Notes: a model not told the origin generated them from the sequence alone. Positions 8,777-18,337 are shown, numbered from the stretch's first letter. The stretch is DNA of 64,000 nt from Hyphomicrobiaceae bacterium (GCA_020442165.1 JAGRKV010000008.1:62001-126000), one strand, 5' to 3'. Numbers and translations: made by a program.

Positions 8777-10006
8777 ATGAAGATATATCCGAGCCTTGTT
8801 ATCCCTGAGACTCTTGCTGCCGGGCCTGGTCCGGGCAACACCGACCCGCGCGTTCTGGAGGCCTTTGCCAAGACCGGCGTCGCCGATCACATGCAGGCTG
8901 ACGTGCTGCGCGGCATGAAGGAAGCCAAGTTTATGCTCCGCGACCTGTGGGGCACCAAGAACGTCTACACCTACGGCGTTGCTGGAACCGGCTTCTCCGG
9001 CCTCGATTGCGTTCTGTCGCTCATCCTGCCGGGTGACAAGGTGGTCGCGTTCCCGAACGGCACGTTCTCGGGCATCGACAGCCTGACCATCCGCATGAAG
9101 GCCTCCACCGCCGAAGAACTCGCCGCCGATTCCATGAATCCGAAGCCGGCGAGCGTGACCATTGTCGAAACTCCGCATGGTCAGTCGGTCTCGGGTGAGA
9201 CGATCGACAAGGCGCTTGCCCAGCACAAGCCGATGTGGGCCTTCATGGCACACTGGGAGACTGGTTCGGGCCGCATCAACGACCTCAAGGGCTTCTCGGA
9301 TGCCTGCCTCAAGCATGGCGTGATGGGCATTTGCGATGCGGTGTCGAGCCTCGGCGTCGGCGACTTCAATATCGACGACTATCCCGGCATCGTGGCCTGG
9401 GCGTCGTGTCCGCAGAAGGGTGTGCTGTCCCTGCCGCTGACCTACGCACCGGTGAGCTTCACAGACAAGGCCATCGAAATGGTCAAGAAGCGGGGCTGCC
9501 GCACGTATGTGCATCATCCGGTCCTCGACGCCCGCCACTGGGGCATCGTCGACGGCAAGGATGTCGAGGCTCCCGCCTACCACCAGACCCATTCGTGCTA
9601 CGCAGTGGCCGCATTCCACGAAGCGCTGCGGATCATTCTCAGCTATGGCCGCGCTCGCAAGGCGTCCGACTACAAGTATCACGAGGCCGCGCTGCGCCAG
9701 GCCGTCGAGGCGATGGGCTGCGAAGTCACCTCGAACATGCCGAGCCTGGTTGTTCTGAATCTGCCGGGCAAGCTCGCCGGCAAGGAAAAGGAACTGGTGC
9801 AGGGTGCTCGTGCGAAAGGCTTCGGCATCTGGCCGACGCTGTCGGAGCCGGTGCAGGTCCGCATCGGTATTCTCAACCAGCTCAGCCCCGAACAGATAAC
9901 CGAGATTGTCAGCCGTTTTGCGGATGCGATGCTCGAAATGGGTGCCGAGTTCGACAAGAACAACGTGTTGAACAGTCTGAAGGGTTACTACGCCAAGGCG
10001 GCGTAG
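8777..10006 (+). CDS. sgaA: Serine-glyoxylate aminotransferase
   Basis: 409 residues, a class V PLP aminotransferase. It transfers the amino group of serine to glyoxylate, giving hydroxypyruvate and glycine, a central step of the serine cycle for C1 assimilation in the cytoplasm. The N-terminus has PETLAAGPGPGNTDPRVLEA, the cofactor region WETGSGRIN and CDAVSSLG, and the PLP-binding lysine is Lys 214 in ASCPQKGVLSLP. The C-terminal domain ends FDKNNVLNSLKGYYAKAA. It heads the methylotrophy block (mclA, mtkA, mtkB, ppc follow on the same strand). The usual neighbours hprA, mtdA and fchA are not here. Confidence 0.93.
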   Translation: MKIYPSLVIPETLAAGPGPGNTDPRVLEAFAKTGVADHMQADVLRGMKEAKFMLRDLWGTKNVYTYGVAGTGFSGLDCVLSLILPGDKVVAFPNGTFSGIDSLTIRMKASTAEELAADSMNPKPASVTIVETPHGQSVSGETIDKALAQHKPMWAFMAHWETGSGRINDLKGFSDACLKHGVMGICDAVSSLGVGDFNIDDYPGIVAWASCPQKGVLSLPLTYAPVSFTDKAIEMVKKRGCRTYVHHPVLDARHWGIVDGKDVEAPAYHQTHSCYAVAAFHEALRIILSYGRARKASDYKYHEAALRQAVEAMGCEVTSNMPSLVVLNLPGKLAGKEKELVQGARAKGFGIWPTLSEPVQVRIGILNQLSPEQITEIVSRFADAMLEMGAEFDKNNVLNSLKGYYAKAA

Positions 10007-10183
10007 CGTTTTGATCGCAAGTTCGCCGCCGGCATAGGGGCGAGCGGATCTTGGCGATCGCAAATTCACTGGTTGACGGTCTTGGGGCCGGCGGTGCGTT
10101 CGGGCAGACAGCTCTCGAACACGCCGCCGGCCCTTGAATATTTTGGGAGCTGAGTGGCGTTGAGCCGAGGGCGAACAACAACC

Positions 10184-11008
10184 CTAACCGAAGTGAAGCT
10201 GCAGGGGCGCGAGTGCGATGCCTTCAAACTGCGCCGACCAGGTCTCGCCAGGGTGAGCGGGCATAGCTTCTGTCAAAGTCCCAGTGGTCACAAACTCTCC
10301 CGCGACGAGCGGTTCGCAAATTGGATAACGCGCGATTTCCTCAACCAGGAACTTCAAGGCCTCAAGCGGCCCACCTAAGACGTTCCTCGCATGGCCTTTG
10401 CGGCGTTCTCCCTTATTGGAGCGCAATTCGACTTCGAACGTTGAGATTGCGGAGAAGGCTTCTCTTCGTGCCGTCGCTACATCCAGCTTTTTGCCAACTA
10501 TCAGCGCTCCATGAACACCGTAGGCTGCTGCTGCATCAGCCGCTGTAAACTCCCAACCGGGAAAGATTGAGTAGACCACTTCAAAGCCAGGGGCGACCCA
10601 ATCAATACATTCACCGAGTTCGACAGCGGTCATGCCGGGCACGGGGGTCGCGGCCAAGTGCAGAACTACCTCGGGCTCTATCCGAGGTTCCGGCATTCCC
10701 GCTAAAACCAACGAAGAATCCTGACCTGCAGAAAAAGTGACTGTCCGATCGAAAACATAGTTCCAAATCGGTGCCGAAATACCGTATCCCGCCCAGATCG
10801 ATCGATTCGTGAACCCGATTTTGCGGCCGACCGGTTTCTCCCCCCGAGCAAGCCTTAGATCTCGAACCTGAGCGACGATCTCATATGCTGCATTCAAATC
10901 AAAATCAGGATAGCGACGAGAGAATGGATCGACCTGCTTTTCCGTTCCCAAAAGCTCCATCAGCTCTGCGCTGATTTTGCCGGGGGCGATCGTGTTGTCA
11001 CCCATCAC
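10184..11008 (-). CDS. 2-keto-4-pentenoate hydratase-like protein (FAH superfamily)
   Basis: 274 residues of the fumarylacetoacetase-fold hydratase/decarboxylase group (MhpD/XylJ/DmpE type). Metal ligand candidates are visible in PRIEPEVVLHL and GFEVVYSIFPGW, with VGRKIGFTN and GALIVGK typical of the group. Such enzymes add water to 2-hydroxypenta-2,4-dienoate in meta-cleavage of aromatics. It is inverted relative to the serine-cycle genes on both sides, has no pathway partners nearby, and its base composition looks less GC-rich than the flanking genes, which suggests a late insertion. It may have another 2-oxo acid as substrate. Start ATG 11008, with a second candidate three bases inside. 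Confidence 0.8.
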   Translation of the reverse strand: MMGDNTIAPGKISAELMELLGTEKQVDPFSRRYPDFDLNAAYEIVAQVRDLRLARGEKPVGRKIGFTNRSIWAGYGISAPIWNYVFDRTVTFSAGQDSSLVLAGMPEPRIEPEVVLHLAATPVPGMTAVELGECIDWVAPGFEVVYSIFPGWEFTAADAAAAYGVHGALIVGKKLDVATARREAFSAISTFEVELRSNKGERRKGHARNVLGGPLEALKFLVEEIARYPICEPLVAGEFVTTGTLTEAMPAHPGETWSAQFEGIALAPLQLHFG

Positions 11009-11790
11009 CTAGCCTTCCATGCTGACGGTGAAGTCGAAGATAGCCGAGGCATTTTGCGCCGGCCACTTTCGATCAATGGCACGCGTACCTACGGGGGCTC
11101 TCCCAGGTCAGAATTTCATCTCCCACCAAACGGCAATTGCGTGGACTGTTCGCTGGCGCGCAAATGATTTTGCGCCGCACCATCGGTGATGCGCGCGACA
11201 CACGCGCACATGAAATGCCGCTCTGAAGCTCGCGCCCTCCGGAAAACCTACCCAATTGGGTAGGTCCTTCCTACTTTCTCGCGCAGGCCCCATCCCTTTG
11301 GGCATGTTTTTCCCACCCTTGCAGACCGCATCTTTCACCGCACGGGTGTTGTCGTGAGGGGCAATACGTTGGATTGTCACGTCCGGTTGCTCACGCACCT
11401 CCCGAAAAAAAACGACGGCATCATCCGTAGAATGCCGCGCTTCACTCTCAGGCAACGGCTCGCGAACACGCTGAGATCGTCGCCCGTGCTGTGAAGGCGA
11501 TATGCGGGCCGCTCGCAGACGTCTAAGATCTGCGCATAAGAAACAACAACTGGAGGAAACACGAATGATCGCCATGCCCCGCTTGATCCTGACCGGACCA
11601 ACGACATCACCCTCAATAAGGTTCGCCAGCAGCGTGAACCACCTCCAGAAGCCAGCTTGATGCGACGGGTGGCACATCTGGTGCCGCTCATTAGCTATTG
11701 CAGCAAATCCAATAACAAACGCGGCAGTGCGTGCCTCTGGTGCATTCCAAGGCCGTAGAGCCCTGTCGCCAAAACGAGGAAACCCCATAA
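11009..11790. other. Long non-coding stretch between the hydratase gene and mclA
   Basis: 782 bases between divergent genes with no protein I can support; the longest frame (11108-11788, minus) has no family features and odd composition. It contains a perfect 20-base palindrome (separate entry). It may carry promoters for both flanking genes and remnants of whatever event placed the hydratase gene here. Confidence 0.5.
11246..11265. promoter_or_regulatory. Perfect 20-base palindrome, candidate operator
   Basis: ACCTACCCAATTGGGTAGGT reads the same on both strands. It lies 238 bases upstream of the hydratase start and 525 upstream of mclA. A site of this symmetry and length is typical of a dimeric regulator, for example a TetR, GntR or LysR protein. 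It could also fold as a hairpin in RNA. Confidence 0.45.
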
Positions 11791-12747
11791 ATGAGCTTCA
11801 CCCTTCATCCCCTCCGCAAGCAGCGCCTTCAGCGTTCCGAACTCGCTTGCCCCGGATCGAACCCGACCATGATCGAGCGCGCCTTCAAGAGCGCTGCAGA
11901 TTTCGTGTTTCTCGATTGCGAGGACGCCGTTGCGCCGCCCGACAAGGAGCAGGCACGCAAGAACATCATCCAGGCACTCAACGATCTTGATTGGCGGGGA
12001 GCTGGCAAGACCGTGTCGGTGCGCATCAACGGCCTCGATACGCACTACATGTATCGCGACGTGGTCGACATCATGGAGCAGGCCGGTTCGCGCCTCGACA
12101 CGATCCTCATCCCCAAGGTGGGAACGCCTGCCGACGTTTATACCGTCGAGTGCATCATGAGCCAGATCGAGATGGCCAAGGGGTACACGACTCCGGTCGG
12201 TACGGAGGCGCTGATCGAGACGCCGTTGGGCATGGCCAACGTCGAGGCGATCGCGGCGGCTCCCAGCAGGCTTGAGGCAATGCACTTCGGTGTTGCCGAC
12301 TATGCCGCCTTCAACAAGGCCCGCACAGTTGTCATCGGCGGTCTCAACCCCGACTATCCGGGCGACCAGTGGCACTTCGCATTGTCACGCATGACGGTTG
12401 CGTGCCGTGCCTACGGTCTGCGTCCCATCGACGGCCCGTTTGGCGATTTCTCCGATCCCGATGGCTATACGGCCGGTGCCAAGCGCGCCGCGGCGCTGGG
12501 CGTCGAAGGCAAGTGGGCCATCCATCCTTCGCAGATCGAGCTGGCCAACGCGGTGTTCTCGCCGCTGCCCGCCGAAGTCGAGAAAGCCGAACGGATCCTG
12601 GTTGCGCTGAAAGAAGCAGAAGCGCAGGGCAAGGGTGCCGCCTCGCTCGACGGCAAGATGATCGACGCAGCCTCAGAAAAGATGGCCAAGAACATTCTGG
12701 TCGTGGCGGAGCAGATCAAGAAGGCTGCCGCCAAGCAGGGGGGCTGA
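11791..12747 (+). CDS. mclA: L-malyl-CoA lyase (malyl-CoA/beta-methylmalyl-CoA lyase family)
   Basis: 318 residues of the CitE-like TIM-barrel lyases. It cleaves malyl-CoA to acetyl-CoA and glyoxylate, closing the serine cycle. Family blocks are RSELACPGSNPTMIERA near the N-terminus, VFLDCEDAV (about 37-45), VRINGLDT (about 79-86), ALIETPLGMAN with the Mg-binding Glu, and KWAIHPSQIELAN near the C-terminus. It is directly followed by mtkA (63 bases), so CoA ligation and cleavage of malate are co-expressed. The start ATG 11791 matches the family N-terminus. Confidence 0.93.
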   Translation: MSFTLHPLRKQRLQRSELACPGSNPTMIERAFKSAADFVFLDCEDAVAPPDKEQARKNIIQALNDLDWRGAGKTVSVRINGLDTHYMYRDVVDIMEQAGSRLDTILIPKVGTPADVYTVECIMSQIEMAKGYTTPVGTEALIETPLGMANVEAIAAAPSRLEAMHFGVADYAAFNKARTVVIGGLNPDYPGDQWHFALSRMTVACRAYGLRPIDGPFGDFSDPDGYTAGAKRAAALGVEGKWAIHPSQIELANAVFSPLPAEVEKAERILVALKEAEAQGKGAASLDGKMIDAASEKMAKNILVVAEQIKKAAAKQGG

Positions 12748-12810
12748 GCCGAGCCCTTCATAGTACCAAGAATGAAAAGCTAGAGGAACGTTCTGCCAAG
12801 GAGGTCCGTG

Positions 12811-13992
12811 ATGGACATTCATGAATATCAGGCGAAGGAACTGCTCTCGAAATTCGGCGTGCCGATCCCTCGCGGTGGATTGGCATACAGCCCAGAGCAG
12901 GCGACCTATCGCGCCAATGAAATTGGTGGCGGCAAGTGGGCGGTCAAGGCGCAGATCCATTCAGGTGCGCGCGGCAAGGCCGGTGGCATCAAGCTTTGCC
13001 GCACCGACCACGAGTTGTGGGAGGCTGCCGATACGCTTCTGGGCAAGCGTCTTGTCACGGTGCAGACGGGTGCGCAGGGCAAGATCGTTTCGCGCCTTTA
13101 TATCGAGGAAGCCACCGACATCGACCGTGAGTTCTATCTGTCCTTCGTGATGGACCGCGCCGCTGAACGTATCGTCGTCGTTGCTTCGGCGGCGGGCGGC
13201 ATGGACATCGAGGAAATCTCGCACAACGAACCTGACTCGATCTTGCGCGTTGCCGTCGATCCGGCGGTCGGCATGCAGGCTTTCCAGGCCCGTGAGATCG
13301 CCTTCGGTCTGGGCATGGAGCCTGATCTTGTCCAGCGTCTGGAGCGCATCATTCTTGGTGCCTATCGCGCCTTCCGCGATCTTGATGCGACGCTGGTGGA
13401 GATCAATCCGCTGGTCATCACCAAGGATCGCAACATCATCGCGCTCGACGCGAAGATGTCATTCGACGAGAACGCGCTTTTCCGCAGGCCGCAGATTTCC
13501 GAGCTTCGCGACAAGAGCCAGGAAGATCCACGCGAAACCTACGCCTCTGACCGCGGACTTTCCTATGTCGGCCTGGAAGGCGACATCGGCTGTGTGGTGA
13601 ACGGTGCCGGTCTCGCGATGGCGACACTCGACATGATTAAGATTTCGGGTGGCGAGCCAGCCAACTTCCTCGACATCGGCGGCGGCGCTTCGCCTGAGCG
13701 CGTGCAGAAAGCCTTTCGCGCGGTATTGAAGGACAAGAACGTCAAGGCGCTTCTGGTCAATGTCTTCGCGGGCATCAATCGTTGCGACTGGGTGGCGAAG
13801 GGTGTCGTGGAGGCGATCAAGGATCTCGACATCAAGCTTCCCGTGGTCGTGCGCCTTGCCGGGACGAACGTGGAGGAAGGGCGCAAGATCCTCGAACAGT
13901 CCAATCTTCCAATCATCACGGCAGAGACGCTGGGAGATGCCGCGATCAAGGCTGTCAATGCAGCAAAAGACGGCTCCAAGGCCGCAGCTTAA
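12811..13992 (+). CDS. mtkA: Malate-CoA ligase (malate thiokinase) beta subunit
   Basis: 393 residues from ATG 12811, homologous to the succinyl-CoA synthetase beta chain. With MtkB it makes malyl-CoA from malate, CoA and ATP. It begins [20 protein letters not shown], has an ATP-grasp domain ([31 protein letters not shown]) and ends with the CoA-ligase domain ([31 protein letters not shown]). A strong Shine-Dalgarno AAGGAGG at 12798-12804 supports this start; the GTG just before it is less likely. That it is malate- rather than succinate-specific is inferred from its place between mclA and ppc. mtkB follows after 14 bases. Confidence 0.92.
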   Translation: MDIHEYQAKELLSKFGVPIPRGGLAYSPEQATYRANEIGGGKWAVKAQIHSGARGKAGGIKLCRTDHELWEAADTLLGKRLVTVQTGAQGKIVSRLYIEEATDIDREFYLSFVMDRAAERIVVVASAAGGMDIEEISHNEPDSILRVAVDPAVGMQAFQAREIAFGLGMEPDLVQRLERIILGAYRAFRDLDATLVEINPLVITKDRNIIALDAKMSFDENALFRRPQISELRDKSQEDPRETYASDRGLSYVGLEGDIGCVVNGAGLAMATLDMIKISGGEPANFLDIGGGASPERVQKAFRAVLKDKNVKALLVNVFAGINRCDWVAKGVVEAIKDLDIKLPVVVRLAGTNVEEGRKILEQSNLPIITAETLGDAAIKAVNAAKDGSKAAA

Positions 13993-14006
13993 GGAGGATC
14001 CCGGAC

Positions 14007-14906
14007 ATGGCTATCTATATCAACGAGAATACGCCGATACTCATCCAGGGGTTCACCGGGCGCATCGGTACGTTCCATGCGCAGGAGATGATCGACTACG
14101 GAACCAACGTGGTTGGCGGTATCACGCCTGGCAAAGGTGGAACCACGCATCTCGGTCGACCGGTTTTCAATACGGTGAAGGGTGCCGTCGATGAGACGGG
14201 GGCAGAAGCTTCGATCGTATTCGTGCCGCCGCCATTTGCCGCCGATGCGATCATGGAAGCGGCGGATGCGGGCATCAAGTACTGCGTGTGCATCACCGAC
14301 GGCATTCCGGCGCAGGACATGATCCGCGTGAAGCGCTACATGCGCCGCTACAAGAAGGCGACGCGCATGCGTCTCACCGGCCCCAACTGCGCAGGCACGA
14401 TCAGCCCGGGCAAGGCAATGCTCGGTATCATGCCCGGGCACATCTACAAGCCCGGCCGCATCGGTATCATCGGCCGGTCTGGAACGCTGGGCTATGAGGC
14501 CGCGTCGCAGATGAAAGCGCTCGACATCGGCATCTCGACCAGCGTCGGCATCGGCGGCGATCCCATCAACGGTTCGTCGTTCCGCGACATCCTGGAGGAC
14601 TTCGAGAACGATCCCGAAACCGATGCCGTGCTGATGATCGGTGAGATCGGCGGGCCGCAGGAAGCCGAAGCCGCGCAATACGCACGGGAACACATGAAGA
14701 AGCCAGTCATGGCCTACATCGCAGGCCTTTCGGCGCCAAAAGGGCGCCGCATGGGACACGCCGGCGCCATTGTTTCAGCATTCGGCGAGTCGGCAGCAGA
14801 GAAAGTCGAGATCCTCACGGCCGCGGGCGTCACCATTTGCCCGAGCCCGGCCGAAATGGGGGCGACCGTCGCCAAGGTGGTCGCGACAATGAAGAAGGTC
14901 GCTTGA
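14007..14906 (+). CDS. mtkB: Malate-CoA ligase (malate thiokinase) alpha subunit
   Basis: 299 residues from ATG 14007, homologous to the succinyl-CoA synthetase alpha chain. It binds CoA and carries the phosphohistidine. Visible features are TPILIQGFTGRIGTFHA near the N-terminus, GTNVVGGITPGKGG, the GPNCAGTISPGK block, IIGRSGTLGYEA and the catalytic-His region GRRMGHAGAIVS. A Shine-Dalgarno AAGGAGG overlaps the mtkA stop (13990-13997). The frame is open far upstream inside mtkA, but that extension has no family likeness. It is the last gene before a hairpin at 14973-15002. Confidence 0.92.
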   Translation: MAIYINENTPILIQGFTGRIGTFHAQEMIDYGTNVVGGITPGKGGTTHLGRPVFNTVKGAVDETGAEASIVFVPPPFAADAIMEAADAGIKYCVCITDGIPAQDMIRVKRYMRRYKKATRMRLTGPNCAGTISPGKAMLGIMPGHIYKPGRIGIIGRSGTLGYEAASQMKALDIGISTSVGIGGDPINGSSFRDILEDFENDPETDAVLMIGEIGGPQEAEAAQYAREHMKKPVMAYIAGLSAPKGRRMGHAGAIVSAFGESAAEKVEILTAAGVTICPSPAEMGATVAKVVATMKKVA

Positions 14907-14972
14907 ACGACCCGCGTGTCGTGGTCCACCCCGCGGCACACAAGTAGGGCTGGCCTCAAGCCGCCTGAGACT

Positions 14973-15002
14973 AGACTCCAGGACTTCATCGTCCTGGAGT
15001 CT
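14973..15002 (+). terminator. Perfect 12-base-pair hairpin after mtkB
   Basis: AGACTCCAGGAC (14973-14984), loop TTCATC, GTCCTGGAGTCT (14991-15002). It lies 66 bases past the mtkB stop. Only a weak T-run (CTTATAT) follows, so it may be a partial terminator, or a processing or stability element that sets the mtkAB to ppc ratio. Confidence 0.7.
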
Positions 15003-15092
15003 TATATCCCTTGCATATGTCCGGCCGTTCTGGCGGCTGCTCCGTTCAGACGCTTTGTATATCTGGATGCGAAACACAAATAGGTCGCGCCG

Positions 15093-17942
15093 ATGCTCCC
15101 CGACACCGTGAACGAGATTTCCCTTCGTGAAGAGCTACGCCGCCTTCGTGCGCAGATCCCCGACACGCCACAGCTCAACCCAATCGTATCTGTTGCTTTC
15201 GACCTGTCGCGGAAGCTGGAAGCCGGGCAGCTGACGCTTGATGAACTGGCGGCACTGGCCGGCAGGTTGATGGATCGCGCCTGCGTGCACCGGGCTCAGC
15301 GACTCCGCGAGCGCATCGGGCTTGTCGATCATGCGCAGACAATCAAGGAATTCAGCGCCTTTGTCGAAAGCCGCTTTCCCGCCGAGGGCGCGGAAGGTGA
15401 TGAACTGGAACTGTTTGCCGAACGGTGGTCGCGGCCGCGCAACGGAATTGTGCTGACGGCGCATCCCACCTTTGGTCTTTCGGAGGCGTTGACGCGGCGG
15501 ATGATCGAGATCGCGCTTGCGGACGACGATCTCAGCGGCGAGCAGTTGCGTGCTGCCCATCGTCCCGACGAAAAGATCGATCTTGCCTACGAGCATGCCC
15601 GCGCGATGGAGGCGATCCGCAATCTACGCAGCGGCTATTACGAGCTACTCAACGCATTCTTCAGTACGTCGGCGCAGCGCTTTGGCGATAGAGCCTACAA
15701 GCTGCGACCCAAGTTCGCGACGTTCGCTTCCTGGGTCGGCTATGACCTTGACGGGCGCACGGATATCTTGTGGTCCAATTCGTTTCTGCTCAAGCTGGAG
15801 GAGAAGCACGCTGCCCTTACCGATATCCGCGAGCGATTCTTGACGATCCGGCACCGCATCACGAATGAAGAAGGCATCATGCGGATCGCGCGCCAGATCA
15901 CGGGAAAGCTCGATCTGGCGATTGCCGCCGTCGACGAACAGATCAAGGCGCTTTCCAATGCATTGTCTGGCGGGGGAGCACTTGCGCGGGCGGCCAACAT
16001 CATCACCCGAAGCGACAGCTACAATCTGACGTCCACCCGGCAGATCACGCAATTGATCGACGAGATGATCGCCGTCGTCGACATGCCGCAGATCAAGAGG
16101 CAGCTTGCATCACTCAATGGGTTGATCGATGCAACGGGGCTGGGCACCGCCCACATCCATGTGCGGATCAACGCGACGCAGCTCAATAATGCTTTCCGGG
16201 CATTCGTGCATGAGCCGTGGACGCGCGACCTCACCGAGCGCCAAGCGTTGCAGCGTATCGTTGACATGATCGCGAACGCGAAGGAGGAGAGCGTCAACTT
16301 CCAGACACTTGAGCTGGAAACGGCGACGGCAATCCGCCAGTTCGCGCTGATCGCGCAGATCAAGAAATATGTGGATGCCGATACTCCCGTTCGATTCCTG
16401 ATCGCCGAGTGCGAGTCTCCGGCGACTGTGCTGATTGCGGTGTTCTTCGCGAAGCTCTTCGGGGTCTCCGACATCGTCGACATCTCGCCTCTGTTCGAGA
16501 CGCCGGAGGGACTTGAGACGGGCGCGCGGCTGCTCGAGCGGCTGCTTGAGGAAGAAACCTACCGCGAATACGTCAAGGGTCGCGGTCGGATGAGCATCCA
16601 GACCGGGTTCTCTGACGCCGGGCGCTTTATCGGCCAGATCTCGGCGACGATGGCGATCGAGCGGTTGCACTTCGCGCTGGCCGAGATGCTGAGCCAGGCG
16701 AAGCTGGGTGAAGTCGAGGCACTCATATTCTCCACGCATGGCGAGTCGATGGGACGGGGCGCGCATCCGGACGATTTGAAACAACGCCTGCGCTACGTTT
16801 TCTCCGATGAGGCGCGTCGGCGGTTCAGCCGTCTTGATCTGCCGGTGAAGCATGAGACAAGCTTCCAGGGCGGTGACGGCTATATGTGGTTTTCCAACCG
16901 GGCCATGGCGTCGAGAGCGATTGCCACCATCATCATGGATGGTGCCCAGCCGGCGGAGGGGGAAGATGCGTTTTATGAGCGTTCCGGCCTCACCCTGGAT
17001 TTCATGCTTCGGTTGAAGGCCTATCAGCAGAGCCTGTTCGCGCATCCTGGATACCGCACGGTGCTCGGTGCCTTCGGCACCAATCTGCTGTTCAAAACGG
17101 GAAGCCGCGCCGTCAAGCGGCAGAGCGATCAAGCGACGGCAGCGGATCGCGGCGATCCCTCGCGCATGCGGGCCATTCCCAACAATGCGATCCTTCAGCA
17201 GTTCGGCTATGTTGCCAATGTCGTCGCTGGTCTGGGCGTTGCTGTTGGTGCGGATCGTGACCGCTTCTTGAGCCTGGCGGAAAAGTCATCGCGCCTGCGG
17301 ATCATTCTCGACATGATCGCACACGGCAAGCGGCTGTCGAGCCTCAACGCCTTGTCCGCGAATGCGGCTGTGTTTGATGCCGGTTTCTGGGCACTGCGTG
17401 CGTCCTGGGGAAGGGAGACGGCGATCGAACCGGCTCTACGCAACCTTTCGACCTTCCTGTTGAGCGACACGCGCGCTTCGGCGATCAACGGCTTTGCTCA
17501 CCACCTGCGATTGGATGCGATCGACCTGCATCAGATTCTCGAAACCCTGGGCATCGAGGGTGGCAAGGTTCCCGACGATCACCGGCTTGAACTCGACTTG
17601 CTGCAGGCGGTGCGGCTTGCCGTCATCATGAGGGTGTTCATTCTTGCGGCGCAGCTGCCGCGGTTCGCGTCTCAGAACGACACCAGCCACAGCCAGATTC
17701 TCAATCTTGCGCTGGCGCTGGATGTCCCTGATGTCGTTGCCTTCATGCGCAAGGCGTTCCCCTACAAGGTGAGTGCCGGACAGGATGCGACGCCGTTCGA
17801 CGAGGTTGCTTCCTATCAACCGCACGGCATCGGCGATTATGGCCGTCTGGAAACCGAGATACTGGTGCCGATGGAGAAGGCGTACGAGTTGATCCGCGAG
17901 ATCGGAACGGGGATCACGCACCACTTCGGCGCGTTCGGTTAG
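15093..17942 (+). CDS. ppc: Phosphoenolpyruvate carboxylase, divergent form
   Basis: 949 residues, the usual length for the family. It adds bicarbonate to PEP to give oxaloacetate, the CO2-fixing step of the serine cycle. The first active-site block is present as LTAHPTFGLSEALTRR (His 124), and the second as QTGFSDAGRFIGQ (Asp 508) where most enzymes have GYSDSNKD. The third loop reads STHGESMGRGAHP (His 549, Glu 551, Arg 555), shorter than the usual HGRGGSxGRGG, with the first Arg replaced by Glu; the second Arg is kept. Its place after mtkAB supports a serine-cycle enzyme, perhaps lacking usual allosteric control. Assignment is firm at family level. Confidence 0.85.
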   Translation: MLPDTVNEISLREELRRLRAQIPDTPQLNPIVSVAFDLSRKLEAGQLTLDELAALAGRLMDRACVHRAQRLRERIGLVDHAQTIKEFSAFVESRFPAEGAEGDELELFAERWSRPRNGIVLTAHPTFGLSEALTRRMIEIALADDDLSGEQLRAAHRPDEKIDLAYEHARAMEAIRNLRSGYYELLNAFFSTSAQRFGDRAYKLRPKFATFASWVGYDLDGRTDILWSNSFLLKLEEKHAALTDIRERFLTIRHRITNEEGIMRIARQITGKLDLAIAAVDEQIKALSNALSGGGALARAANIITRSDSYNLTSTRQITQLIDEMIAVVDMPQIKRQLASLNGLIDATGLGTAHIHVRINATQLNNAFRAFVHEPWTRDLTERQALQRIVDMIANAKEESVNFQTLELETATAIRQFALIAQIKKYVDADTPVRFLIAECESPATVLIAVFFAKLFGVSDIVDISPLFETPEGLETGARLLERLLEEETYREYVKGRGRMSIQTGFSDAGRFIGQISATMAIERLHFALAEMLSQAKLGEVEALIFSTHGESMGRGAHPDDLKQRLRYVFSDEARRRFSRLDLPVKHETSFQGGDGYMWFSNRAMASRAIATIIMDGAQPAEGEDAFYERSGLTLDFMLRLKAYQQSLFAHPGYRTVLGAFGTNLLFKTGSRAVKRQSDQATAADRGDPSRMRAIPNNAILQQFGYVANVVAGLGVAVGADRDRFLSLAEKSSRLRIILDMIAHGKRLSSLNALSANAAVFDAGFWALRASWGRETAIEPALRNLSTFLLSDTRASAINGFAHHLRLDAIDLHQILETLGIEGGKVPDDHRLELDLLQAVRLAVIMRVFILAAQLPRFASQNDTSHSQILNLALALDVPDVVAFMRKAFPYKVSAGQDATPFDEVASYQPHGIGDYGRLETEILVPMEKAYELIREIGTGITHHFGAFG

Positions 17943-17992
17943 CCCCTGGCGCGTCAGGTCACAGCATGCATCCCGGTGGCGGGGGGCTGATA

Positions 17993-18208
17993 TCAGCCCC
18001 GCCAGCGCTGCCTCCGCATAATCTTGCGCGTTATCTTGAAGATGCGTCGCGCGCGTGCCGCATCGCGCGGGCCAAGACACCAGCAGCAGCAGCAGAAGCC
18101 GGGCCGCCGCGCGAGGCGAACAGCGAGAAGGAAGCCGGTTCGATTGCGCCGGGGTGCCAGCGGTTCGGGCTTTTTGGGTTCGGGGAAGTCAGGGACATGG
18201 TCGCTCAT
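17993..18208 (-). CDS. Possible small basic Cys-cluster protein
   Basis: 71 residues from the ATG at 18208. It begins MSDHVPDFPEPKKPEPLAP, has a CCCCWC cluster in the middle, and ends in a very basic tail (ARRIFKITRKIMRRQRWRG). The Cys run comes from a short CTG repeat. I do not recognise a family. It lies between ppc and the GH114-like gene on the opposite strand to ppc. Amphipathic and basic, it could bind RNA, DNA or metal, or may be a chance frame. Coding is uncertain. Confidence 0.35.
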   Translation of the reverse strand: MSDHVPDFPEPKKPEPLAPRRNRTGFLLAVRLARRPGFCCCCWCLGPRDAARARRIFKITRKIMRRQRWRG

Positions 18209-18337
18209 CGGCCGCAGAGTGCCAGCGGGTGATGCTTGCCGCAAGATGCACTGACGGAGCGACCGGCGGCGGGGTAAATGCCGTTGCCGTTGTTTTTGTG
18301 AGAATTGTGCGGCGGACGCTCTTCTTGGCGCTGCTCG

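Noticed and set aside
8537..10069. Long open frame on the minus strand (510 residues)
   Set aside because: It is the mirror of sgaA, whose protein is clear and well conserved.
11108..11788. Minus-strand open frame (226 residues) in the gap before mclA
   Set aside because: No family features, odd mixture of residues, and no Shine-Dalgarno; I prefer to call the region non-coding.
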